The notes under the pieces were generated by a model. That model did no database searches, was not told where the DNA came from, and worked only from the letters and a program-made list of their open reading frames with translations. Shown piece by piece: positions 27,899-38,015 of a stretch of DNA of 64,000 nucleotides. How positions within the stretch are numbered: the first letter of the stretch is position 1; each line of letters starts with the position of its first letter. Both the position numbers and the translations under genes were made by a program. This DNA comes from Trypanosoma brucei gambiense DAL972 (Eukaryota; Euglenozoa; Kinetoplastea; Trypanosomatida; Trypanosomatidae). The DNA lies in the NCBI RefSeq assembly GCF_000210295.1, contig NC_026734.1, positions 558,001 through 622,000 of the forward strand, written 5' to 3'.

Positions 27899-30800
27899 AT
27901 GTTTCACCTTCCCAGGGCGGTACAATGTGCCTTGATTGCCTCAGCGTCTCCCTCCTCGTTACGATACGCTACGAGGTGTATAGGAACCTCTACAGATGGA
28001 CCCGGTGGGACGCGTAGGGGATCGGCGCCTACAGCTGGCGGACGTCGCGGGAGGCCATCAGCTCACATGCGTAATGAAGCAGCAATAAGCACGAGTGGTG
28101 GTGCTGCAGCAAGTAGGAGTGCTTCACGCCAGGGGGCGCACATAGAATACGCCGCTGTTAGTGATGGGAGGACCACCAGTCGACCCGGTGTTTCCTCCTT
28201 TACGAGAGCGGCAACAACAACACTTGGAACAGTAGGAGGGGGAGGAGGAGTTACAGGCAGTAGCGTGTCGCAGCTCTCCATGCAGAACGTAATGGAGGCG
28301 AATCAAAATCGAGTGTTAAGTCGGCAACCGCTGCGTCGCACAGCGAGTCAGACCGCAGCAGGGGGGCTTCAGGCAACACCCTCAGCATCTGGTGTGCAGA
28401 CCGCGCCGATGGCAGCACCCGCCACGCAAGGGCAGCAGCCGCAGCAACAGAACCGTCAAGTTGCCCGAACGTCGACGTCGGTACCGGTGCAGCCGCTGCC
28501 GACATTATCCTCCGTGCGGCCGCCGGCAACGAAGTCTCCAGCCAGCAGCAGACCAGCTATCGCAACGTCACCCAGTGGAACGGCAAGGAGCTTGCGCACG
28601 CCGCGAACGCCACGGGGGACAAAGGCTGCTGCGAAACCATCAAGTGCCGCCGCAGCCGTCAACATATCTGCGGCTACGACGGCGGGCGCGAGAGCGGCGG
28701 CAGCTGCGATAGTGGCGAGAGCGTCACCCACGAGAGTTGCGGCGGCCGGGGCCGCATCGGGGACCACCACCACAACAACAACAACTGCCGCAGGTGTGCG
28801 AGCGCGAGGATCAGTTCCTAGTCCCGATACGCGGGCTGCTTTGGAGAAGGCCATGCAGGCGGTGAATGCTGCGGTCAAGTCGGCAACACCCGCAGGGACG
28901 ACGGTACCCATTGCAGCAATGGCCACCAGACCAATCAGCCGTGCAGCTGTTGAGGAGGCGATGCGGGCGGTAGACGCGGCCGTGACGGCCACGAGAGGTG
29001 CCACTACGGCAGCGAATGTTGTGCCACCCCGCTCTCGGGTATCGAAATCTGCCCCATCGCCACGAACACCCTGGGGAACCAGACCAGCAGCTAGAGCCAC
29101 GACGCAGGTGGCCGCTTCAGCGCCTGCTGTCACCCCAACAGCAGCGGCACAGGGACGTGTGAGGTCTGCGGCTACGACACCGACTGCAACGGGAAAAACT
29201 TCACCTGCAAGGGCTCGGCGAAGGGCATCACCACGAGGCGCAGGGGCGACAGCTGCGGAGACATCACCGGTAGCGAGGCCGGTTCCGGCGGCAGTAAACA
29301 CAACCAAAGTATCCGAAACGGCTGCAACAGAGGCGGCCGTGGCCCGAGCCTTAGCGGCCGCAGCTGCGGCGGCGGCACCTTCAAGGGCGAGGACGGCGCC
29401 GAAGGCAGCGGGATCGGCAACAACACCTGCAAAAAAACATGTAACCGTAGTTACGCCCACGAGGACTCCGAGAGCCGCAGCTGCGACCCCTCAAGCGGTG
29501 ACCGTGGTGACTCCAACACGGTCGGCGGTTGCAACAACACCTGTGAAGCCGCAGGTCGCAGTAGTAGTAAGTCCCACGCGAGCGACTCGACCGACTTCGC
29601 CGCCGGCAAAACCTCAGGCGGCCGTAGGGACGCCGGCAAGAGCGGCATCAGCAGTAGCACCCGCGAACTCCCAAATGATGATAGTCACACCTACGCGTGC
29701 GGCACGATCCACTTCGGTCCCTTCCAAGCCCGGAGTGACGGTGGTTACCCCCAAACGTGCACCCCGGGCAGCGTCAACGCCTGCCAAGTCCCAAGTAACT
29801 GTGGTTACGCCCACAAGATCCCCGAGGGCAGGCGCTGCACCCGTAGCATCACCGGCAGTGGAAAAGGCCCCCGTTCCCGCTGCAGCAAGTGTAGGGACAA
29901 CAGAAACTGTTGCAACACCAACTCCGAGGCGGCGTTCAGCTGAGAGCGGAGCCAACACACCAAAGGGAAAGAGATCAGCATCCGGTAAGAGAGATGCAGT
30001 AGATGCAACGGAGGAAAATTCCAAGGCTAGTAGAGTGACCACTCCTACGTCAACCGTGGCCACGACACCGCCGCGTGCCGAGGTTTTGAGGGATCATAGT
30101 AGTCAAGCAACCACTACCGGTGGTGGTGTGGCCAACCCATTTCGTGGGCTTCACAACCACATCACACGTAGCTATCGACTCGATCAGCTTCAGGCGGCGA
30201 TGAAGATTCATGATCTGTTGTTAGGCCGGCAAGAGGTCAAGTCCGGTGCATTTTCATTTATTCGTTTTGCATGCGGACCGAAGTTCATAAATGACCACCG
30301 TGAGATTGTAGGACCGGACGCTGGTGGTGGTGTTGGCGTTAGTGGTGCCGATGAGAAGAAAGGCAGTAGCCGCAACAGTAGCCGCACCAATGGCAGTGAA
30401 GACTGCCCACTTGTCATTGCTGAACGTCTCCTTTCGTTTCCCCCACATATGCACCACTTTCACACCGTCTGTGGTCGAGAGAACGTTCCATGTGACTTCT
30501 TTGCCGATATCGACTTACCGAATGAAACCCCGGCCGGCGGGGAAAAGGCGTTGCTTGAGGTGTTGAACTATCTTGACGTGCGATTGGAGGCGATTGGTTT
30601 TTCGCAGCCATCGTTCCTTGTTCTTACCAATGAGGTTCCGAGTGCGGGGAAGGTTTCATACCATCTGCATGCCCGTTCCATGGGGACACAATCTGATAGT
30701 GGTGGAGCCGCAGCTGCCGGTTCGATGGGTTCTTCTGGTGGGAGTGGTGGAGTCGGAGTTGATGAGCATAGTGCCGGTGGTGATGTGAAGCAAGGTAGGG

Positions 30801-31648
30801 GTCGATCAGCTGAGGGTGGTAAGTCCAGGGCCTCCCATGGAAAAATTGTTGCCTTTCAGGACTATCGTGTTGTAAAGCTTCTTGCCGATGAGGTGAACAC
30901 AACCCTCGGCAGGACGGTAATTGATGAGCAGTGCTACCGTGTTAACGGCATGCTTCGCTGTGCCTACAGTAGTAAGATAACTGTACCACAGGGGATGCCC
31001 TTATCCTCCAACACTGCCGGAGGATATCATAGAGGAAAGCGGCTAGTTCCGCTCTTGAAGGCGAAAGACACTGCGCTTCAGAAGCGTTTAGACGATATGG
31101 CTGCCCACTTATGTACTCTTAGTGACGCTCAGATACTGGAGCGGACCTTTTGCATTCGCACCGCCCCCGTTAAGGAGCGGCGCGTTACAGAGAATGATGA
31201 CGTTGATAACGCTCAGAAGTTGTTGAGGGCGAGGAGTGATTACCTCCGTTCCTTCAAACTCATTCGTGCAAAGAACATTGTAGGTGCTCAGAATGCAAAG
31301 CCCGTAGAGTATGATGCCTATGGTAATGTTGTTTCGAGGTATTTAACCGAATCCGCCAAGTGGCATCGTTTCAAAACAGCTGTGGAAAAACTTCACCGCC
31401 TGCCGCCACGAGCTGCGGAATGTTACGACATTTGGGTGCGTGTGGGCCTTGCATTGCACAATTTTAGCAACGAGGACCACGTGTTTGAGGAGTGGGTCCG
31501 GTTTTCTCTTAAGTGCCCGCAGAAGTATTCGCGTGAGACGTGCAGGCGGAAGTGGCAGCAATTCGATCGCAACCCCGATGCGCTGAATTGGAGACGTGGA
31601 TTTAATTATTTGAATAGTACCGTCTGGCGTTCTGTACCGGGTTGTTAG
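27899..31648 (+). CDS. PRI2: Mitochondrial (kinetoplast) DNA primase, AEP/PrimPol type
   Basis: 1249 residues from the ATG at 27899; the frame upstream begins with TTG. The first 30 residues (MFHLPRAVQCALIASASPSS...) look like a mitochondrial presequence. Residues about 30-730 are Ala/Pro/Thr/Arg-rich and include seven imperfect repeats of about 19 residues around VTVVTPTR (514-643). The catalytic part follows: the metal-binding DID (870-872, in FFADIDLP), SYH (920-922, in GKVSYHLHAR) and D1009 in VIDEQCYRVNGMLRCAYSSK, which matches PrimPol motif III. Two Gly/Ser-rich inserts interrupt it. A PriCT-2-like C-terminal domain (about 1155-1249, WVRVGLALHNF) ends the protein. It matches trypanosome PRI2, needed for minicircle replication of kinetoplast DNA. 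PRI1 or a PPL protein is a less likely alternative. Confidence 0.88.
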   Translation: MFHLPRAVQCALIASASPSSLRYATRCIGTSTDGPGGTRRGSAPTAGGRRGRPSAHMRNEAAISTSGGAAASRSASRQGAHIEYAAVSDGRTTSRPGVSSFTRAATTTLGTVGGGGGVTGSSVSQLSMQNVMEANQNRVLSRQPLRRTASQTAAGGLQATPSASGVQTAPMAAPATQGQQPQQQNRQVARTSTSVPVQPLPTLSSVRPPATKSPASSRPAIATSPSGTARSLRTPRTPRGTKAAAKPSSAAAAVNISAATTAGARAAAAAIVARASPTRVAAAGAASGTTTTTTTTAAGVRARGSVPSPDTRAALEKAMQAVNAAVKSATPAGTTVPIAAMATRPISRAAVEEAMRAVDAAVTATRGATTAANVVPPRSRVSKSAPSPRTPWGTRPAARATTQVAASAPAVTPTAAAQGRVRSAATTPTATGKTSPARARRRASPRGAGATAAETSPVARPVPAAVNTTKVSETAATEAAVARALAAAAAAAAPSRARTAPKAAGSATTPAKKHVTVVTPTRTPRAAAATPQAVTVVTPTRSAVATTPVKPQVAVVVSPTRATRPTSPPAKPQAAVGTPARAASAVAPANSQMMIVTPTRAARSTSVPSKPGVTVVTPKRAPRAASTPAKSQVTVVTPTRSPRAGAAPVASPAVEKAPVPAAASVGTTETVATPTPRRRSAESGANTPKGKRSASGKRDAVDATEENSKASRVTTPTSTVATTPPRAEVLRDHSSQATTTGGGVANPFRGLHNHITRSYRLDQLQAAMKIHDLLLGRQEVKSGAFSFIRFACGPKFINDHREIVGPDAGGGVGVSGADEKKGSSRNSSRTNGSEDCPLVIAERLLSFPPHMHHFHTVCGRENVPCDFFADIDLPNETPAGGEKALLEVLNYLDVRLEAIGFSQPSFLVLTNEVPSAGKVSYHLHARSMGTQSDSGGAAAAGSMGSSGGSGGVGVDEHSAGGDVKQGRGRSAEGGKSRASHGKIVAFQDYRVVKLLADEVNTTLGRTVIDEQCYRVNGMLRCAYSSKITVPQGMPLSSNTAGGYHRGKRLVPLLKAKDTALQKRLDDMAAHLCTLSDAQILERTFCIRTAPVKERRVTENDDVDNAQKLLRARSDYLRSFKLIRAKNIVGAQNAKPVEYDAYGNVVSRYLTESAKWHRFKTAVEKLHRLPPRAAECYDIWVRVGLALHNFSNEDHVFEEWVRFSLKCPQKYSRETCRRKWQQFDRNPDALNWRRGFNYLNSTVWRSVPGC
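29438..29826 (+). repeat. Degenerate in-frame repeats in PRI2 with S/T-P-x-R/K sites
   Basis: Seven divergent copies of a unit of about 19 codons. Each has a core TPTR, SPTR, TPAR or TPKR, often followed by a second basic residue a few positions on, and a spacer with PAKPQ-like sequence. Each core fits the cyclin-dependent kinase consensus S/T-P-x-R/K. Confidence 0.85.
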
Positions 31649-33917
31649 TGCAGGAGGAAAAAGAGGCGGCAGGGGTGGTCAGCAGGTTTTGCTTCCGGGC
31701 TATAATCTGTTGTGCCACACGTCTTCTTTTTTGTCTTTTTTTTTTTAGTTCTTGTTTTGGTGTTGTTGTGTTGTACCGCTGGGCAACTCATTGCAAGAGG
31801 CTGTGTTTCTTTCTTTCTTTTTTTTTTTATACTTTCTTTATTTAGTGAGTTGTTTCATTCCATTGAGGTTTGGTGGTGGGCAACGGGCATGCATCATGAA
31901 GGGGGTGTGGGGGAGAGGGGGATGGGAAGTTTTGAGTTTATGAGGGAAAAATGTAGCAGTGGAAGGGAAGAGAGATGCATTTCATTATTTTAATGTGCTC
32001 CCGACTTCTTTTTACACACTTGCCTCTGCGTGTGTCTCTGCATGTCTCTGCATGTGTGTGTGTGTTTTTTTTTATTATTTTGTTTTGCTTCTTTCTATTC
32101 TCGAATGCATTTTTCGCTCGTACTTCTCAGCGTATCGTCTGTACTCGTTTCAGAGTTGCTCCTCCTCCCCCCCCTCTCTCCCTTTTTCCCTCCCTCCTTC
32201 CTTCCTTACGTTTTTACTTCAACTCCCTTTTTGTTTTTACGCCAATTTTTGTTTATTTTCCTCTTCCTATTTTTTTTTCGTTTTTCTTCTTTTCCCTTTT
32301 TTATATTGTTGGGCCCCTTCCTGTTGCCACAGTGACTGTGGGACCCTCACCTCCTCTTTCTTCGTCTTCCCATTTTTTTTTCTTATTTATTTTATTATGT
32401 ATTTGTACATCAAAGAGAGCATCGCGAATCTTTTTTGAACATGTTCCTTCCTTGCGTGTGTTGTCCGTGTGCCTGTACGAATTTTTTTTTTTATCAGGTT
32501 TAGAAGTTTAATCGCTTGTGAGGACATGTTTTTGTTTTAGGCGTTTGTACACTTCTCTTCTTTTTATCAAAGCGATGTAACGAATGCAAAACAAAGGCGA
32601 AGAGGTGAAACAGAGGAAGGAATAAATGAAAAGTAAATAAGAAATAAGAGGGACGTTTTGACTGACGGAGGGAAAGAAAAGAAGAAAAAAAGAAAAAAGG
32701 GGAAAAGGGGGAAAGGGGGAAAAAAAATAAAAAAAAAGAAAAGGAAAAGGAAAAAAAGAAAAAGAGAAGAGAAGAAATACATTAGGATCTATTGACATTT
32801 TGTCATGTGTTTGTGTTACTCCTTTTCTTTTCTTTTTTTCCTTTTCCTTTTCTTTTGTGTTATTATTATTATTATTATTTATTGTTTCCCCCTCTTTCCT
32901 TCCATATATTTCACTCTCTCACGTAAACATGCATGTTGGTTTCATTTCATGCATGTATGAGTGTGTTAGTTTGAGTAAGTGAGAGCTTAAACTAATTGAT
33001 AGAAAACAAAAAAAATATAAATAAATATATATATATATATATTGGCGTAAAAACAAAACAAATAAAAATTAGGGAGGCACACACGCGTATGCATATATGC
33101 ATGTGTGTAAAGTAAAACAACGAAGTGGAGCGGAGAATTATAGACAACTGTGCCTTAATTGTTATTGTTATTGTTATTGTTGTTGCTCTGGTTGTTTATT
33201 ATTTTTGTTTTTTTTGTTTTTTGTGATGTTTCACTTCCCCTCACTATTATTATTATTATTATTATTATTTTTTTTTTTGTGTGTGTGTGTTTGTTTTTTC
33301 TTACTTTTTTTTGTTTTTTGTTTTGTTATGAGTGTTTGCGCTTTTTGGTTGCATGTTGTGATGCGCCAGAATGGCAAGTCGCAATAAAAATAATTAACGA
33401 AAAGCAGAGAGGAAAAAGAAAGAAAAGAAAGAACAAAAAACAACAAACGCGCAATAACAAAAAAAAAAAAGAAAAACTCAAGAAAAAATTATAGAAAAGC
33501 GGGAGTGGAAGGGAAAATAAAAAGAAAAAGGGGGGAAAAAAAGGAAAGGAAAAAGAGAGCAATAAAATAAACAAAGAAAAGAGAGGTAAAAAGAGAGAGA
33601 GAGAGAGAGAGAAAAAGGAAAAGGGGGAATAATAAAAGGAGAGAAGGAAGTGCATCAAACTTTAACGGCAACAGTCAACAACGGCGAAAACTAATAGAAG
33701 AAAAAAAAAAGAAGTTCCAAAAAAAAAAGGGATGAGAATATATATTTATATATTTATATATATATGTATATTGTATGCGTATGCGTATGCGTATATTTAT
33801 ATATATAAATATATGTAGAAATATGTTATTCATTTATTTATATATGTGACATTACTCATTACTCATTATTCATTATTATCGCTGTTTCTGTTGCTGTTGT
33901 GGTTATTTATTGTTATT

Positions 33918-33937
33918 ACACCGCTTTTTAGCGGTGT
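33918..33937. other. Short perfect hairpin
   Basis: ACACCGC, a six-base loop TTTTTA, then GCGGTGT: a perfect 7-bp stem that is GC-rich inside very AT-rich sequence. Function unknown. Confidence 0.6.
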
Positions 33938-34425
33938 GTATAATTTAAAGTTTGTATGCTCGTCTTAACTCGTCTTTTTTTTTTTTTCAAATCTTATCTT
34001 ATCTTATTTGTACTTTCCTCTTTCCTCTTTTTTTTTTTCCTTTGTTTTCGATTATTATTCTTATTTCATTTCCTTTGTTTCTTTTTTTCTTTTTAAAAAT
34101 ATATATTTTTTTTTATTAAAAAAAAAAATGACACATCCCTTCCACCCGCTCTGTGGTACCTTTAGAAAAATTTATTCTCCTTCTTCTTTCCTTCTTTCCA
34201 TTTTTCGGTGTTTGTTTGTTTATTTATTTATTTTATTCATTTCCCTCTAGTGTAGTGTACACAATCGCAGTATTATGTACTAATGTGTCACTCGTGTACT
34301 CCTTTACTTTCCTGCATTCTCTTCCCTCTAACATTTCTTTTTTTTTTTACTTTTTTTTTTCCGGTCCCCTCCCTTGTTATATTTATATTTAAAACTTTTG
34401 TTTTTCTTGTTCTTTTTTTTTTGTG

Positions 34426-34782
34426 TAAAAAAGAAAAGAAAATTATCATTACCTCTCTTTCTCAACTACACTGCGCGCGATTCATGCGTCATTTCATTAC
34501 TGCCCTTGTTATCATCATAATTATTATAAATGCTATTGTTATTGCGCACCTCATGCCGTTTTACTGCTTCATTATGTCTCTTCACTCATATCACATCATA
34601 TCACTTCTCTTCTCTTTATTTTCTTTTCTCTCATCATCTACTTTATTATTATTATTATTTGTTTATATGTACTGCATTAACATTACTTTAGGGTATTCAT
34701 TATCTGTTCAGTTACACTTTTTTTTTTAATTATTTTTCTTCATATATATATATATATTATTATTATTATTATTATTATTAAT
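34426..34782 (+). repeat. Left copy of sequence duplicated across gap 2
   Basis: Runs from an A/G-rich stretch through TCATGCGTCATTTCATTACT to a (TA)n-(TTA)n tract at the N-run. It matches 34914-35272 almost base for base except at the outer ends. Confidence 0.85.
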
Positions 34783-34913
34783 NNNNNNNNNNNNNNNNNN
34801 NNNNNNNNNNNNNNNNNNNNNNNNNNNNNNNNNNNNNNNNNNNNNNNNNNNNNNNNNNNNNNNNNNNNNNNNNNNNNNNNNNNNNNNNNNNNNNNNNNNN
34901 NNNNNNNNNNNNN
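34783..34913. other. Assembly gap 2 (131 N)
   Basis: Unknown bases next to a (TTA)n tract, with the same sequence on both sides; probably a failed contig overlap. Confidence 0.95.
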
Positions 34914-35272
34914 GGGGAAAAAGGAAAAGAAAATTATCGGTACCTGTCTATCTCAGTGACACTGCGCCCGATTCATGCGTCATTTCATTACTGCCCTTGT
35001 TATCATCATAATTATTATAAATGCTATTGTTATTGCGCACCTCATGCCGTTTTACTGCTTCATTATGTCTCTTCACTCATATCACATCATATCACTTCTC
35101 TTCTCTTTATTTTCTTTTCTCTCATCATCTACTTTATTATTATTATTATTTGTTTATATGTACTGCATTAACATTACTTTAGGGTATTCATTATCTGTTC
35201 AGTTACACTTTTTTTTTTAATTATTTTTCTTCATATATATATATATATTATTATTATTATTATTATTATTAT
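34914..35272 (+). repeat. Right copy of sequence duplicated across gap 2
   Basis: Differs from the left copy mainly in its first 60 bases (several substitutions), then is identical through the (TA)n and (TTA)n tracts. It then continues into unique sequence. Confidence 0.85.
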
Positions 35273-36383
35273 TCTCTGTCTTTCAGAGTTGCAGCCGCCT
35301 GAAGAAGGCAGCTTTTTATTCATAAGGCATTTATACGATTTGCCTTTGAAACCATACACGCATACATAAGAAAAGAAGTTGTGGCTCCCTCCTCTTTTTT
35401 CTTTTTTTTTCTTTCTTTTTTTTTAAAAAAAAATTTTCCTTCTTTTTTGAATATTATTATTATTATTATTATTTCTCTCCTCTCCCTAAACACCCACGCA
35501 AGAGGAGAGTAGGAGAGAAAAGAAAAATAAAAGAAAAGTAAAAGAAAAAGAATTTAGTGCGAGTGAGAGAGGTTACCGACTTCAAGGAACGGAATAGCGG
35601 CGATACAACGAGGAGGTGAGGGGGAAAAGAAAAAAAGACAAGGGATATTAGCCAGCTGAAGACACCAACAACAATCAAACAAAGAAATAAATAAATTATA
35701 TAAATAAATAACTAAAAGGAATATTCGGAGAGCAAAAAAACAAACAAACAAACAAACGAACAATCGGCCAAACAAACAACGAAAAACAAGTCAGAAGTGA
35801 AGTGGGAGTGTAGAGGTGTGTTTGACACTTGAAGTTAAGAGGCGAATTAGAGTTAGTCAGAAATTAATAAAATAGACAGCAAGAAAGTTACGTACGCACA
35901 AATACACACGCAAAAGAAAAAAAAAATTCAGCATAAGGGGATTGACAAGAGAGAGAGAGAGAAAGAAAGAAAGAGGTGGAAAAAAAAAAGGAAAAGGGGC
36001 TGCTCAAAGGAAACGAAGGGAATCGAAAGCAGTGCGTGGAAGTGCCAAAATCGCACAGATTTATACATAAACTGTATTGTAGGGACTTTCTTATTACAGG
36101 GGAGGAATTTCAAATCAGAAAAGGTGTTAGGCAAGGCAAAAAAGAGGAACGGCGAGTCTCTTTTTTTTTTTTTTAAAGAAAAAACAATTGTTCTTTTTGC
36201 CTCTCTTCTAGTACCAAGTAATTCACATATTTGTGCATCCCGTGGAGGAAGGTGGAAAAAAACAAAAAAAAACAAAAAAAGAAACACAAAAACAAAGCAA
36301 CCACAGCAAGAGGAGAACACAGGAAGGAGGTGTGAAGAGTTCATTGAGTAGCACCAACATCACAACAAAATTGGCTCTACCAC

Positions 36384-38015
36384 ATGTCTGATGATGCTGC
36401 GGACTCAAAAACCGCTAAAAGCATCGCCAAGTCCAAATCAAATGGAGATGATGGTTCTAAAGCTGCTGCCAGCCTTGACACTGTGGGATCATTGGGTGTA
36501 CATGAACAAGTGGAACTTCTCGCACAGGCATTACTACGTGAGTTTATGCATCGGCGCGGTTACACAAAAACACTTCGGGCGTTTGATGCCGAGTGTCCAC
36601 GTGATGAGCGAACGATTTCTTCCCGGCAGTTAATGCGACAACTGCTGGAAATACCATCAAATGCGTTTCCCTCGCGGTTGAGTGGCGGGGAGGAGGCCGA
36701 TGATGGAAAAGGCAAAAAGAAGAAAAAGGCTCAGCCAACTTTCATGGAGGAGTTATGTTCCTACCGCGTGCAGAAGCGTGAAGTGGAACAGCGGCGTATG
36801 ATGGAAAAGGAGGGAGGAGAGGGCCCAAGCATTGCAACAAATAAAGAGGGGAATGTTGGTAATATAATAGATCCTAGTGATGCAGAAATGGAGGGGTTGC
36901 GCTCCGCTGCATTGGATGTAGAGCGCCGCATTGAAGAGGCGCGGGAGCGACATGAAAAGTTACTGGAGGAGCGTCGGGAACGCAAACGTGAGAAGAAGCG
37001 AGCCGAGAAGAAGAGCAAAAATAAAGATAAGGGTAGATCGAAGGATGGGAATGGGGATAAGGATAGTGGTCGTGGCGGTGGTAGTGGTGGTGGAAAAGGT
37101 AAATTGCATGAGGATGAAGTGATAGATTTTGATCCTTTTGGCTCAGATGACAACGGTGTTGGGGATGGTGATGACGGTTTCTTTACCAGGCGTACCAATA
37201 CCAAGAAGAAATTACCGTGGCCACACGATGATGATGACGAGGGGAGTGATAGTGATTTATATGGGTTGGCTGGTGGAAAGAACGGCTCGTCATATGCTGG
37301 TAAAGGTAGCAGTAGGGTTAATAACCTTCTCGAGGAACCCGAATTTCTGCTCAACTCAATAGAGAAGCGCAAGACAAATAGGGCGGGTACAACGCAGGTA
37401 GGATCTGGTTGGACACCTGGCGGTGGTGGTCTGGGGGATGTTGGACTCAATACGATGCCCATGCGGCAGTCAGTTGAAGCTGATATTGGGCGCCCGCCTT
37501 CATTTCTTGCTGGTGATGGCATGTCTCTCATGACGGAGCGTATGCAAGTGGATAAAAAACCGCGTGATACTTGGCGTCCCCCCGCTCCGCTGCCAAGCAA
37601 TTCCATGGGTGGAGGTGGTAGCGGAGGGTTACGTGGGAGTGCCGGCTTCAGGGGTGAGTTGTCGGGGTCTCCCACAAACCCCAGCCCACTGGGTTCCGTA
37701 GCGTTTGGTCAGCGGGGACTAAACGGTGGTGGGACGCGGTTCCATCACGGCTCTGCGCCTTCGGTGGATTGTCTCGGGCCTCCATTAGTCGCTGGGGGTT
37801 TGAAGGGAGAAAAAAAGGGGGCGAGTCCACCTGGAAGTGGTGGAATATTAATGAGTTCATCCGAGAGCATCGGAAAGGGTTATGATGGAAGTCTTAGGCC
37901 CACTGCAAGCGCTCTCCGTCAGAGTGGCGCATCAAAGAATAAAGACGGTGGTGAAGGCAATGGTAACGGAACCACAGGGCGGAAGGCGCGGCGTGTCACC
38001 ATTTTAGTGGATTGA
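36384..38015 (+). CDS. LisH-domain protein of unknown function
   Basis: 543 residues. Residues about 42-75 (LLAQALLREFMHRRGYTKTL...FDAEC) have the LisH pattern: two helices joined by a short turn, with a Y-x-K-T-L-x-x-F core. LisH motifs mediate dimerisation and are common in microtubule, centrosome and ubiquitin-related proteins. Residues about 125-225 are a charged coiled coil leading into a Lys/Arg-rich block (REKKRAEKKSKNKDK). Then come acidic stretches (FDPFGSDDNG, DDDDEGSDSD) and a long Gly/Ser-rich tail ending RKARRVTILVD. No catalytic domain is present, so it is not a complete deubiquitinase of the MINDY4 type, which shares such an N-terminus. Function not assigned. Confidence 0.8.
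   Translation: MSDDAADSKTAKSIAKSKSNGDDGSKAAASLDTVGSLGVHEQVELLAQALLREFMHRRGYTKTLRAFDAECPRDERTISSRQLMRQLLEIPSNAFPSRLSGGEEADDGKGKKKKKAQPTFMEELCSYRVQKREVEQRRMMEKEGGEGPSIATNKEGNVGNIIDPSDAEMEGLRSAALDVERRIEEARERHEKLLEERRERKREKKRAEKKSKNKDKGRSKDGNGDKDSGRGGGSGGGKGKLHEDEVIDFDPFGSDDNGVGDGDDGFFTRRTNTKKKLPWPHDDDDEGSDSDLYGLAGGKNGSSYAGKGSSRVNNLLEEPEFLLNSIEKRKTNRAGTTQVGSGWTPGGGGLGDVGLNTMPMRQSVEADIGRPPSFLAGDGMSLMTERMQVDKKPRDTWRPPAPLPSNSMGGGGSGGLRGSAGFRGELSGSPTNPSPLGSVAFGQRGLNGGGTRFHHGSAPSVDCLGPPLVAGGLKGEKKGASPPGSGGILMSSSESIGKGYDGSLRPTASALRQSGASKNKDGGEGNGNGTTGRKARRVTILVD

Larger units (their letters stand above)
31649..36383 (+). other. Long gene-free, low-complexity region with assembly gap 2
   Basis: About 4.7 kb, the longest stretch without a gene. 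It alternates T/C-rich blocks (31710-31850, 32060-32400, 32820-32900, 33160-33340, 33970-34130) with purine-rich blocks (32580-32780, 33370-33740, 35500-36000). There are (TTA)n runs at 32861-32880, 33245-33270, 34757-34780, 35248-35273 and 35452-35472. Also present: a 20-base palindrome at 33793-33812, a 7-bp hairpin (33918-33937) and the N-run. The 16-T tract plus AAAG at 36161-36178 is the likely splice acceptor for the LisH gene. No tRNA or other RNA gene was recognised. Confidence 0.65.

Noticed and set aside
28456..29460. A 334-codon Ala/Val-rich frame on the minus strand
   Set aside because: It is the antisense shadow of the GC-rich Ala/Pro region of PRI2; all neighbours are on the + strand and the primase frame is clearly the real one.
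31649..36383. Idea that the long low-complexity region is a centromere or strand-switch region
   Set aside because: Genes on both sides run in the same direction, and there is no long tandem array of the kind found at T. brucei centromeres.
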